From: Kitasatospora albolonga
GTDB lineage: Bacteria; Actinomycetota; Actinomycetes; Streptomycetales; Streptomycetaceae
DNA: 64,000 nucleotides
Direction: 5' to 3'
Assembly (NCBI GenBank): GCA_002082585.1
Contig: CP020563.1
Location: 4,768,001 to 4,832,000 of the forward strand
Positions 51,801 through 59,804 of the stretch are shown piece by piece. Position 1 is the stretch's first letter, and each line of letters starts with the position of its first letter. The notes below the pieces were generated by a model. The model worked only from the letters and a program-made list of their open reading frames with translations, was not told the origin of the DNA and made no database searches. The position numbers and the translations under genes are program-made.

Positions 51801-51943
51801 GGCGAGCCGGAGGGGAGCGACTCCGCCCCGCGCCATGCCCGTACGGGACCCAGGACGGTGAACCTGAGGGAGTCGGCGGCCCCCGGTTCCCCCGGAGCGC
51901 GCTGCTCCGGTACGCGCACGCGTGGCCCGTGGTCACGGTCCAT
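48866..51943 (-). CDS. afsR: AfsR, SARP-family global regulator with NB-ARC and TPR domains
   Basis: 1025 residues. The SARP DNA-binding domain (LRFTVLGPVRAWRGAESLPS, SPQQRALLAALLLREGRTAT) is followed by the BTAD domain (TALTAAHPLRERLRELLMVALYRSGRQAEAL). The ATPase has a Walker A GIGGVGKTT and a Walker B VLVLLDNAH, and TPR repeats fill the C-terminal third. Sequence and order match S. coelicolor AfsR, the phospho-target of AfsK. ATG 51943 has AGGGGG upstream. Unusual: the last ~45 residues are an Ala/Gly/Val repeat tail (VAGAVAGTAAGAASG). Confidence 0.95.
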   Translation of the reverse strand: MDRDHGPRVRVPEQRAPGEPGAADSLRFTVLGPVRAWRGAESLPSGSPQQRALLAALLLREGRTATAAELIDAFWGEEPPSQALATIRTYASRLRKILGQETLVSESGGYAIRIGRGALDLTLAQDLAAEAEKARAGGDRGQARTLLNKILGLWAGEALASVPGPYAENQRARLEEWHLTLTETRLDLDLEVGDHAEAVSELTALTAAHPLRERLRELLMVALYRSGRQAEALAVYADTRRLLAEELGVDPRPELSQLQQRILRADEELARPADEPAAAPAPLKPAQLPATVPDFTGRVPFVRELGAQLATAEGSVMAVSALAGIGGVGKTTLAVHVAHQARPHFPDGQLYVDLQGAGARAAEPETVLGSFLRALGTADSAIPDTLDERAALYRSTLAGRRVLVLLDNAHDAAQIRPLLPGTPGCAALVTSRVRMVDLAGAYLVDLDVMSPEEALQLFTRIVGTERVGAEREAALDVVAACGFLPLAIRIAASRLAARRTWTVSVLAAKLADERRRLDELQAGDLAVKATFELGYGQLEPAQARAFRLLGLADGPDISLAAAAALLDLEPHTAEDLLEALVDTSLLESAAPGRYRYHDLVRLYARACAERDEAPTEGEAALSRLLDFYLATAAGVYALERPGDRTVDHLEATRYEGLSFTDHGRALDWLYAEAGCLLACVQQHRGAGSVRRAVDLLLASKDLAESGANSRQFESAATVARDAAAQAGDPYAEARARTTLAQVHSMAGRFDQAAEEARRALLLAPAADDVWTHCNAPNELGIIAAYRNQQSEAEALLRQACTAFRADSNQAGEASALCNLSRVHLAMGRTDSAVRLAGEGVALYNRMGLTLRLANGRYALGLALARANRPDEAEERLQEALAVFRESRQRLWEGMTLFRLAEVQLTAERPARAAALAEQALTVLLHIGGEWRRANVLTVLGQALHGIGQADRAQACWREALAVFERLEAPESESVRRLLSGTVAGAVAGAAAGGVAGAVAGTAAGAASGTPRGGAAGATVGASDGS

Positions 51944-52283
51944 TGATGCCCCCTGTCCTGCTCGCCTGCCGACCCCGCTCTTTAGCGGGTCCTGCCGGTG
52001 GTGCCCGTGCCCGTACCCGTACCTGAGCCCGCATCCGGAAGCCGTCCGCCCGCTGTCGTCCATGGCGCCCGTCCGCGCGTCCGGATGTGCGCGCGGACGT
52101 GCGCGCGGACGTGCGTACGGCGGAGTGCGGGTGCGGGCGTACATCCGGATTGCTCGGTACCGCTGGTATTGCGCTCAACAGTCTGCCTTGTCGCGGGCGG
52201 ACTCGTCAGCAGTGGGTGACGCTCTGCACAAGGCTTCGACAACGATTGGGGAACCGTGTGCGGTACCGGTGCCGGACAGATAG
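51944..52283. other. afsR/amidohydrolase divergent intergenic region
   Basis: No gene seen. It holds the afsR leader with short CCCGTG/CCCGTA repeats near 52000 and two perfect 12-bp repeats GTGCGCGCGGAC at 52087-52110 with a degenerate third. It becomes AT-richer near 52150-52260. Confidence 0.6.
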
Positions 52284-52298
52284 CTGACGGTTCGTCAG
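52284..52298. promoter_or_regulatory. Palindromic operator, perfect CTGACG-GTT-CGTCAG
   Basis: All twelve arm positions match, and the core and the downstream AT are identical to the copy at 5978. It ends 21 bp before the amidohydrolase ATG. Confidence 0.8.
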
Positions 52299-52319
52299 AT
52301 CGACGCTACCGTGGAACGC

Positions 52320-53540
52320 ATGGAGACCTTCCCCAAGATCATCTCGGTGGACGACCACACGGTGGAGCCCGCACATGTCTGGCGGGACCGGCTCCCGTCC
52401 AAGTACGCGGACTCCGGGCCGCGGGTCGTCCGCGCACCGCTGAAGGAAATGACCTTCCTGGGCGGAAAGTTCGCACCCGTGATGGGTGCACCGGGCGACG
52501 AGGGCCCGGTGGGCGACTGGTGGGTCTACGAGGACCTGCGCCGGCCGCTCACCCGCCTGGACACCGCCGTCGGCTACGACAGGGACGAGATCAAGCTGGA
52601 GATCATCACCTACGAGCAGATGCGGCCGGGCTCCTTCTCGGTCCCCGACCGGCTCGCCGACATGGACGTCAACCACGTCCAGTCCGCCCTCTGTTTCCCG
52701 ACCTTCCCGCGCTTCTGCGGCCAGACGTTCACCGAAGCGAAGGATCGCGAGCTGGGGCTGCTCGGGGTGCGCGCGTACAACGACTGGATGGTGGAGGAGT
52801 GGTGCGGCCCCGAGGCGCACGGCCGCCTCATCCCGCTCACCCTCGTCCCGCTCTGGGACGCGGAGCTGGCCGCCGCCGAGGTCCGGCGCAACGCGGCCCG
52901 GGGCGTGCGCGCGGTCGCGTTCTCCGAGATACCTCCCCATCTCGGGCTTCCGTCGATACATACGGACGAATGGAATCCGTTTCTCGCGGCCTGCGACGAG
53001 ACCGGGACCGTCATCGCCATGCACATCGGCTCCTCGTCGAGGATGCCGTCCACCTCCGCCGACGCCCCGCCCGCCGTCGGCTCCACCATCACCTTCGCCA
53101 ACTGCTGCTTCTCGATGGTCGACTGGCTGATGAGCGGCAAGTTCGAACGCTTCCCGAACCTCCGGATCATGTACGCGGAGGGCCAGATCGGCTGGATTCC
53201 GTACATCCTGGAACGCGCCGACGTCGTCTGGGAGGAGAACCGCGCCTGGGGCGGCGTCGCCGACAAGGTCCACCGCCCGCCGTCCGAACTGTTCGCCGAC
53301 CACGTCTACGGCTGCTTCTTCGACGACGCCTTCGGGCTGCGGAACCTGGACGCGATCGGGGTCGGCAACGTTCTGTACGAGACGGACTACCCGCACTCCG
53401 ACTCCACCTGGCCCAAGTCCCGCGAGGTCGGCGAGGCACAGATGGGCCACCTCGCCCCGGACGTCGTGGACCGTATCGTCCGGGGCAACGCGATCGACCT
53501 GCTGGGGCTGACGGAGGACGGGCTCTGGGCGGGGGCGTAG
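52320..53540 (+). CDS. Amidohydrolase family protein (metal-dependent hydrolase/decarboxylase)
   Basis: 406 residues of the amidohydrolase-2 type. ISVDDHTVEPAHVW carries an altered first metal motif (DDH rather than HxH). Later residues are VIAMHIGSSSRMPS (histidine), MYAEGQIGWIPYILERAD and LYETDYPHSDSTWP (terminal aspartate with PHSD), all typical of the ACMSD/TIM-barrel group. Members hydrolyse or decarboxylate ring-cleavage products. ATG 52320 is used; GTG 52311 is in frame and either could be leaderless. A perfect operator precedes it. Confidence 0.92.
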   Translation: METFPKIISVDDHTVEPAHVWRDRLPSKYADSGPRVVRAPLKEMTFLGGKFAPVMGAPGDEGPVGDWWVYEDLRRPLTRLDTAVGYDRDEIKLEIITYEQMRPGSFSVPDRLADMDVNHVQSALCFPTFPRFCGQTFTEAKDRELGLLGVRAYNDWMVEEWCGPEAHGRLIPLTLVPLWDAELAAAEVRRNAARGVRAVAFSEIPPHLGLPSIHTDEWNPFLAACDETGTVIAMHIGSSSRMPSTSADAPPAVGSTITFANCCFSMVDWLMSGKFERFPNLRIMYAEGQIGWIPYILERADVVWEENRAWGGVADKVHRPPSELFADHVYGCFFDDAFGLRNLDAIGVGNVLYETDYPHSDSTWPKSREVGEAQMGHLAPDVVDRIVRGNAIDLLGLTEDGLWAGA

Positions 53541-53663
53541 AGGGGGTACGTCCCCGGGAGCACGTGCCCGGGAGTACGTTCCGGGGCGACTTGGGATGTC
53601 ATCCGGCTCACCGGCTCACCGGCTCACCCGCATCCCCGCGTCCACCGTCCCGGGCCACGCGGT

Positions 53664-53701
53664 GCGTGTACGGGGAGGGGCCGCCCCCTCCCCGTACACG
53701 C
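53664..53701. terminator. Bidirectional hairpin terminator
   Basis: Perfect 17-bp stem (GCGTGTACGGGGAGGGG and complement) with loop CCGC, between the convergent amidohydrolase and MerR genes. The 53541-53640 stretch before it contains short ACGTCCCCGGGAG and GGCTCACC repeats. Confidence 0.85.
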
Positions 53702-53707
53702 GGCGGG

Positions 53708-54544
53708 TCAGACCCGCTCCGCCCGCTCCACCGGCTCCTGGAGCTCCGTCACCCAGGCGTCCCGGTCCGGCGGGCACTCAAGGGTGACCTCGCGGGCGTA
53801 CCCCGTGGAGCGGTAGCCGTTCTCCTCCAGCCAGTGGGCCAGGGTCTGCGCGGTCGGCAGCACGTCGTCCATCGCGCCCCGGTGCACGATCGTCGCCGCC
53901 TCGAACGGGGGCAGCTCCACCACCGTCACCCCGGTGTCCCCGACCGGACCCACCGGGGCCGACACGGTCACCCCCGCGTGGACGACGATCGCGCCGCCGC
54001 CCTCGGCCGCGTCCGCGTACCGCGCGATCCCGGGACCGGTGGGCCGGATTCCGGCGCCCTCCAGGAGCGGGAAGAGGTTCTCGTACAGCGGACCGATCAC
54101 CGGCCCGATGTCCCGCGGCTCGTAGCTCGCGGCCGTCCCGGTCAGCTCGGCCACCCGGACCGCGGGAACGGTCTTCATCACGACGTCCTCGGCAGGCATA
54201 CGCCCCTCGCTCTCGATCGACCGGAGCCTCGCCTCGACCCGGGCCAGCCGCAGGGTGGCGGCCTCCACCGCCGCCGCCAGCTCCGCCCGGCGCAGCCGCA
54301 GCATTCCGCGCAGCTCCTCCGGGCCCACCCGCTCGTCCAGGACGGCCCGCACCTGCTGGAGCGTGAAGCCGAGGTCCTTGAGCGCGATGATCCGGTTGAG
54401 CCGGGCGAGCTGGGCGGCGCCGTAGAAGCGGTAGCCGGTGGCGGGGTCGGTACGGTCGGGGCGCAGCAGCCCGATGGCGTCGTAATGACGCAGCATCCGG
54501 GGCGACACCCGCCCGTACCTGGCGAAGTCTCCGATGGTGAACAT
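53708..54544 (-). CDS. MerR-family regulator with GyrI-like effector domain
   Basis: 278 residues. The MerR winged helix begins MFTIGDFARYGRVSPRMLRH, followed by GYRFYGAAQLARLNRIIALK and a coiled-coil dimerisation helix. The C-terminal ~150 residues are a GyrI/BmrR-like small-molecule-binding domain (MKTVPAVRVAELTGTA, HWLEENGYRSTGYAREV). This is the BmrR/TipA class that senses drugs or hydrophobic cations. An IR with a MerR-type promoter layout lies 20 bp upstream, indicating autoregulation. Confidence 0.92.
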   Translation of the reverse strand: MFTIGDFARYGRVSPRMLRHYDAIGLLRPDRTDPATGYRFYGAAQLARLNRIIALKDLGFTLQQVRAVLDERVGPEELRGMLRLRRAELAAAVEAATLRLARVEARLRSIESEGRMPAEDVVMKTVPAVRVAELTGTAASYEPRDIGPVIGPLYENLFPLLEGAGIRPTGPGIARYADAAEGGGAIVVHAGVTVSAPVGPVGDTGVTVVELPPFEAATIVHRGAMDDVLPTAQTLAHWLEENGYRSTGYAREVTLECPPDRDAWVTELQEPVERAERV

Positions 54545-54563
54545 GACGGCTCCCACTGAACGG

Positions 54564-54580
54564 CTTCACACGGGGTGAAG
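54564..54580 (-). promoter_or_regulatory. MerR-type operator/promoter
   Basis: CTTCAC-N5-GTGAAG inverted repeat, with TTGACC (54580-54585, minus strand) just upstream as the -35 element. This fits the long-spacer promoters that MerR proteins distort. Confidence 0.65.
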
Positions 54581-54622
54581 GTCAAGCACCGCCGGTCCTC
54601 GCGCCGACGGCAGCCCGTACCG

Positions 54623-54640
54623 CTGCCTGTATACAGGCAG
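54623..54640. repeat. Perfect 18-bp palindrome
   Basis: CTGCCTGTATACAGGCAG reads the same on both strands. A partial second copy (ACACAGGCAGGAGC) lies 40 bp further on. It stands between the MerR promoter and the cold-shock terminator; role unknown. Confidence 0.7.
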
Positions 54641-54673
54641 GAGCACAGCCCGTACCGCAGCCCGTACACAGGC

Positions 54674-54715
54674 AGGAGCCCCGTTCCTCCGCCGAAGCGG
54701 GGGAGCGGGGCTCCT
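54674..54715 (-). terminator. Hairpin terminator of the cold-shock gene
   Basis: Ten-base outer stem (AGGAGCCCCG with CGGGGCTCCT) plus an inner GC stem and CGAA loop, 43 bp after the cold-shock stop on the minus strand. Confidence 0.8.
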
Positions 54716-54757
54716 TGGGTACTGCTATGTGCGGCCGCGATCGGCCGACCCGGGCAA

Positions 54758-54961
54758 CTAGGCCGGGGTGACGTTCTCAGCCTGCGGACCCTTGGGTCCC
54801 TGAGTGACGTCGAAGTTCACGACCTGGTTCTCCTCGAGGGAGCGGAACCCGGACGCGTTGATCGCGGAGTAGTGAACGAAGACATCCGGGCCGCCGCCGT
54901 CCTGGGCGATGAAGCCGAAGCCCTTTTCAGCGTTGAACCACTTGACGGTTCCGGTAGCCAT
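54758..54961 (-). CDS. Cold-shock protein (CspA family)
   Basis: 67 residues. [20 protein letters not shown] (RNP1) and DVFVHYSAI (RNP2) are exact family motifs, and the length is standard. It binds single-stranded RNA/DNA as an RNA chaperone. AAGGAGGG precedes ATG 54961 closely. The leader upstream is long and AT-richer and contains an 8-bp hairpin, as expected for temperature-controlled csp mRNAs. Located between the MerR gene and mqnA, an arrangement I recall from S. coelicolor. Confidence 0.96.
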   Translation of the reverse strand: MATGTVKWFNAEKGFGFIAQDGGGPDVFVHYSAINASGFRSLEENQVVNFDVTQGPKGPQAENVTPA

Positions 54962-55027
54962 AAGCCCTCCTTGGGCCAAAGGGTTGCCCTGCTCCAGAAC
55001 CTGCAAACAAGTCTGAAAACTACAAAA

Positions 55028-55053
55028 GCCTGCGGGTTACATGCTCCGCAGGC
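55028..55053 (-). promoter_or_regulatory. Hairpin in the cold-shock gene leader
   Basis: GCCTGCGG and its complement CCGCAGGC around a 10-base loop, 67 bp upstream of the start codon. The rest of 54962-55338 holds the csp promoter region and a G-rich stretch before mqnA; no gene seen. Confidence 0.55.
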
Positions 55054-55329
55054 TCTGTACTGCAAGGGAAACCAAACTGCAACTTGCGAGCGAGCCTAGC
55101 ACGCAGTCTCCGGAGAGCGGTAGAGGGAAAGATCACTTCACCCGAATGTTTGATTGCCCTGTCGGAGGTATGACGGGGAGGGCCGTACGGGGGAGCGCGG
55201 GCCGGGGTGAGGGCGGGGCGCGGACAGGGCGCGGACAAGGTGCGGGACGGGCGTGGGAGGGGTGCGGGAGGGGCGCGGAAGGGGTGTGCGGGGCGCCCCG
55301 GTGGTGCCCGCCGCCGGAGGCGGGTCTAG

Positions 55330-56265
<936 letters not shown>

Positions 56266-56615
56266 GCCGAACCGGGGAACCGGTCCGCGGAACCGGGGAA
56301 TGGAGAGAATTCGCTTTTCCGTTCCCGGGCCGTGAATGGAGAGTCGGCGCAACAGCACATTCGCGCCTTTCCCCGGGGCGAAAACATCCCCTCCTGCCCT
56401 GAGAAGGGGGAATGGTCCGGCTGTTTCCCGGTGACCGCGCCGGTGGCGCCCCCTAGGCTTCGGTCCGAGTCCGGACCGTCTGCGAGGTTCTCAGCGGTCC
56501 ACCGGGACCGGCGGCGCGCGAGGCCAGGGGTCCCGAGGGGTAAGGGGTCCACAGGGGCCAGTGGTCCACCGGGCCCAGCCGTTCACCGGGTTCAGCCGTT
56601 CACAGGGGAGTCCAT
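56266..56615. other. 350-bp intergenic region before the receptor kinase
   Basis: No gene seen. GAACCGGGGAA is repeated at 56269 and 56290, just after the mqnA stop. CAGCCGTTCAC is repeated at 56576 and 56593, just before the kinase start. The centre is relatively AT-rich and probably contains the kinase promoter. Confidence 0.55.
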
Positions 56616-58526
56616 ATGCAGCCGCTGGAAGCGGGCGAACCGCGCACCATCGGTGCCTACCGGCTGCTCGGCAGGCTCGGCGCGGGCGGTATGGGCCGGG
56701 TCTATCTGGGGCGCAGCGTCGGCGGCCGTACGGTCGCGGTCAAGGTCGTCCACCCGCACTTCGCCCTGGACGAGCAGTTCCGCGCCCGGTTCCGGCGCGA
56801 GGTCGAGTCCGCGCGGCGGATCGGCGCGCAGTGGACCGCCCCGGTCCTGGACGCCGACCCGGACGCCCCGGTGCCATGGGTGGCCACGGGGTACGTCGCC
56901 GGGCCGCCGCTCTCCCAGGCGATCACCGAGCACGGCCCGCTGCCCGAACACGCGGTCCGCGCCCTGGGCGCCGGGCTCGCCGAGGCCCTCCACGTGGTCC
57001 ACGGCCAGGGCATCGTCCACCGCGATGTGAAGCCCTCCAACGTGCTGCTGGCCCTGGACGGCCCCCGCCTCATCGACTTCGGCATCGCCCGGGCCCTCGG
57101 CGCGACCGTCTCGCTCACCTCCACCGGGGTCTCCGTCGGCTCGCCCGGCTACATGGCGCCCGAGCAGATCCGGGGCCGGGACGTCTCGGGGGCGGCGGAC
57201 GTCTTCTCGCTGGGCGCGGTCCTGGCGTACGCGGCGACCGGCGAGGCCCCCTTCCCCGGCGACTCCTCCGCCGTACTCCTCTACAAGGTGGTGCACGAGG
57301 AGCCCGAACTCGGCGACCTGGAGGGCGACCTGCGCGAGGTGGTCGCCGGGTGCCTGGCCAAGGACCCGGACGCCCGTCCCACTCCGGCCGACCTCGCCCG
57401 CACCCTGGCTCCGGACGGGGCGGCGTCGATGGTGGCGGCGGGGTGGCTGCCGGGCCGCCTGGTGGGCGAGGTCAGCCGGTCGGCGGTGGCGCTGCTGGAC
57501 CTGGAACCGCAGGACGCGCCGCCGGTCTCGGGCCCGGTGCCGTTCAGCAGCGCGTCCCTGGGGGCGGGGGCCGGGCCGGGGGCGGCGGCGCACGAAGGTT
57601 CCGGCCGCGATGGACGCACGGGCTCCGACTTCCGTACGGGCTCCGAACCCGACTCCCGTACGACCTCCGGCCCTGACTCCCGTACGGGGTCCGAATCCGA
57701 CCCCCGTACGGGCCCCGCACCCGGCTCGCGTACCGGCTCCGACCCCCGTACCGGCGCCGGACCCGACACCGGCCTCCTCGGGGTCTTCGGCCCGCCCCTC
57801 ATCCACGTACCGGACACCCCGCCCCCGCCCACCGCGCCCCCGGACGGCTTCCCCGGGCAGCGGGGCCACGACCCCCGGTTCTCCGTCACCGTCACCGCCG
57901 ACGCGCAGACGGGCCCGGGCGCGGGCTCCGGCGCGGGCGCGCGCCGGAGCCGCCGGGTGAGCTGCACCGTCGCCCTGGCCGTGGCGGGCTCGTTCGCGGT
58001 CGTCGCCCTCGGCTCGGGCCTGCTCGACGGGCTCTTCCCGGGCCTGGGCGGCGACGCGGACCGCCGCAAGGGGGACGACATCGCCGCCACACCCCCCTCC
58101 GCGACGGCCCCGTCCGAGGACCCCTCCGACGCGGGCGAGGCCCCGCCGAGCGAGGTGCCGAAGGCGTTCGTCGGCACCTGGGAAGGCCCGCTGACGGAGA
58201 AGACGACCGGGCACCCGCACGGCACCCTCACCGCCGTGTTCAGCGAGGGCGGAAAGGGCGCCCAGGTGGTCAGGATGTCCAACACCATCTCCCAGCTCGG
58301 TATCACCGTCACCTGCAACAGCGTCGGCACCCTCACCTCCGGCACCGCGAAGGAGCTGAGGGTCCGCGAGCGCACCGACCCGGACCGCCCGAGCACCCCG
58401 GGCTTCTGCACCACCACCGAGGCCGACCTCGTCTTCCGGCTCACCGACGACGGAACGCTCGGCTACCGCTCGCAGGAGCGCGGCGCGGGCCTCCCGTACG
58501 GGAACCTCACCCGGTCCGGCCGCTGA
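56616..58526 (+). CDS. Membrane receptor serine/threonine protein kinase
   Basis: 636 residues. N-terminal kinase with [22 protein letters not shown], catalytic HRDVKPSNVLL, DFGIAR and SPGYMAPEQ. A disordered linker (roughly residues 300-440) contains repeats of the type SRTGSDPRTG. One membrane helix (TVALAVAGSFAVVALGSGLL) is near residue 455, and an extracellular domain of ~140 residues follows, starting VPKAFVGTWEGPLTEKTTG with two cysteines (VTCNSVG, GFCTTTEAD). The layout is PknB-like: outside sensing, inside phosphorylation. Ligand unknown. Confidence 0.93.
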   Translation: MQPLEAGEPRTIGAYRLLGRLGAGGMGRVYLGRSVGGRTVAVKVVHPHFALDEQFRARFRREVESARRIGAQWTAPVLDADPDAPVPWVATGYVAGPPLSQAITEHGPLPEHAVRALGAGLAEALHVVHGQGIVHRDVKPSNVLLALDGPRLIDFGIARALGATVSLTSTGVSVGSPGYMAPEQIRGRDVSGAADVFSLGAVLAYAATGEAPFPGDSSAVLLYKVVHEEPELGDLEGDLREVVAGCLAKDPDARPTPADLARTLAPDGAASMVAAGWLPGRLVGEVSRSAVALLDLEPQDAPPVSGPVPFSSASLGAGAGPGAAAHEGSGRDGRTGSDFRTGSEPDSRTTSGPDSRTGSESDPRTGPAPGSRTGSDPRTGAGPDTGLLGVFGPPLIHVPDTPPPPTAPPDGFPGQRGHDPRFSVTVTADAQTGPGAGSGAGARRSRRVSCTVALAVAGSFAVVALGSGLLDGLFPGLGGDADRRKGDDIAATPPSATAPSEDPSDAGEAPPSEVPKAFVGTWEGPLTEKTTGHPHGTLTAVFSEGGKGAQVVRMSNTISQLGITVTCNSVGTLTSGTAKELRVRERTDPDRPSTPGFCTTTEADLVFRLTDDGTLGYRSQERGAGLPYGNLTRSGR

Positions 58527-58597
58527 CGGCACAAGGGGCTGGCGTACGCTGGATCGGTCCGAGGTTCCCCCAAAAACCGCCGAAAGGTGACAGCCCG

Positions 58598-59797
58598 GTG
58601 ACCGAGAAGGCCGACCTTCAGCCCGTCCTCGACCGAGCCGCCGAGGGCGGTCGGATCACTCCGGAGGAGGCGCTCGACCTCTACCGTTCGGCGCCGCTGC
58701 ACGCGCTGGGGTCAGCCGCGGACGCCGTACGCCGACGCCGTTACGCCGGTACGGAGCACATCGCGACGTACATCATCGAGCGGAACATCAACTACACCAA
58801 CGTGTGTGTGACGGCCTGCAAGTTCTGCGCCTTTTACGCGCCCCCCAAGGACAAGGCCAAGGGCTGGACCCGGAACATCGAGGACATCCTGCGCCGTTGC
58901 GCGGAGACCGTCGAGCTCGGCGGCACCCAGATCATGTTCCAGGGCGGCCACCACCCGGACTTCGGCGTGGAGTACTACGAGGAGCACTTCTCCGCGATCA
59001 AGAAGGCGTTCCCGCAGCTGGTCATCCACTCCCTGGGCGCCTCCGAGATCGAGCACATGGCCCGGATCTCCAAGGTCTCCGCCGAGGAGGCCATCGCCCG
59101 TATCCACGCGGCCGGGCTCGACTCCTTCGCGGGCGCGGGCGCCGAGCTGCTGCCCGCCCGGCCGCGCACCGCCATCGCCCCGCTCAAGGAGTCCGGCGAG
59201 CGGTGGCTGGAGATCATGGAGATCGCGCACGGCCTCGGCGTCGAGTCCACCTCCACCATGCTGATGGGGACCGGCGAGACCAACGCCGAGCGCATCGAGC
59301 ACCTGCGGATGATCCGGGACGTCCAGGACCGTACGGGCGGCTTCCGCGCCTTCATCCCGTACACCTACCAGCCGGAGAACAACAAGCTGAAGGGCCGCAC
59401 GCAGGCCACGCTCTTCGAGTACCTGCGGATGATCGCCATCGCCCGGCTCTTCCTCGACAACGTGGCCCACATCCAGGGCTCCTGGCTGACCACCGGCAAG
59501 GAGGTCGGCCAGCTGTCGCTGCACTACGGCGCCGACGACCTCGGCTCGATCATGCTGGAGGAGAACGTCGTCTCCTCGGCCGGTGCCAAGCACCGCTCCA
59601 ACCGGCTGGAGATCATCGACCTGATCCGCAAGGCGGACCGGGTCCCGGCGCAGCGCGCCACGACGTACGAGCACCTCGTCGTGCACGACGACCCGGCGAA
59701 CGACCCGGTCGACGAGCGGGTGGTCTCGCACATCTCCTCGACTGCGATCGAGGGCGGCACGGCCCACCCGGAGCTGAAGCTCCTCAACGCCAACTAG
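58598..59797 (+). CDS. mqnC: Cyclic dehypoxanthinyl futalosine synthase MqnC
   Basis: 399 residues, radical SAM. The CX3CX2C cluster motif is CVTACKFCAF near residue 70, preceded by YIIERNINYTNV, which distinguishes MqnC from MqnE. GGTQIMFQGGHHPDFG and FIPYTYQPENNKLKGR are further family strings. It closes the cyclohexane ring in the futalosine route. GTG 58598 has AAAGGTGA upstream. It is separated from mqnA by the receptor kinase gene and followed eight bases later by an amidohydrolase remnant. Confidence 0.95.
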   Translation: MTEKADLQPVLDRAAEGGRITPEEALDLYRSAPLHALGSAADAVRRRRYAGTEHIATYIIERNINYTNVCVTACKFCAFYAPPKDKAKGWTRNIEDILRRCAETVELGGTQIMFQGGHHPDFGVEYYEEHFSAIKKAFPQLVIHSLGASEIEHMARISKVSAEEAIARIHAAGLDSFAGAGAELLPARPRTAIAPLKESGERWLEIMEIAHGLGVESTSTMLMGTGETNAERIEHLRMIRDVQDRTGGFRAFIPYTYQPENNKLKGRTQATLFEYLRMIAIARLFLDNVAHIQGSWLTTGKEVGQLSLHYGADDLGSIMLEENVVSSAGAKHRSNRLEIIDLIRKADRVPAQRATTYEHLVVHDDPANDPVDERVVSHISSTAIEGGTAHPELKLLNAN

Positions 59798-59804
59798 CCC
59801 TCCT

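Noticed and set aside
56576..56610. GTTCAC repeats before the receptor kinase as PHO boxes
   Set aside because: Spacing is 9 and 8 bp, not the 11 bp needed for PhoP direct-repeat units.
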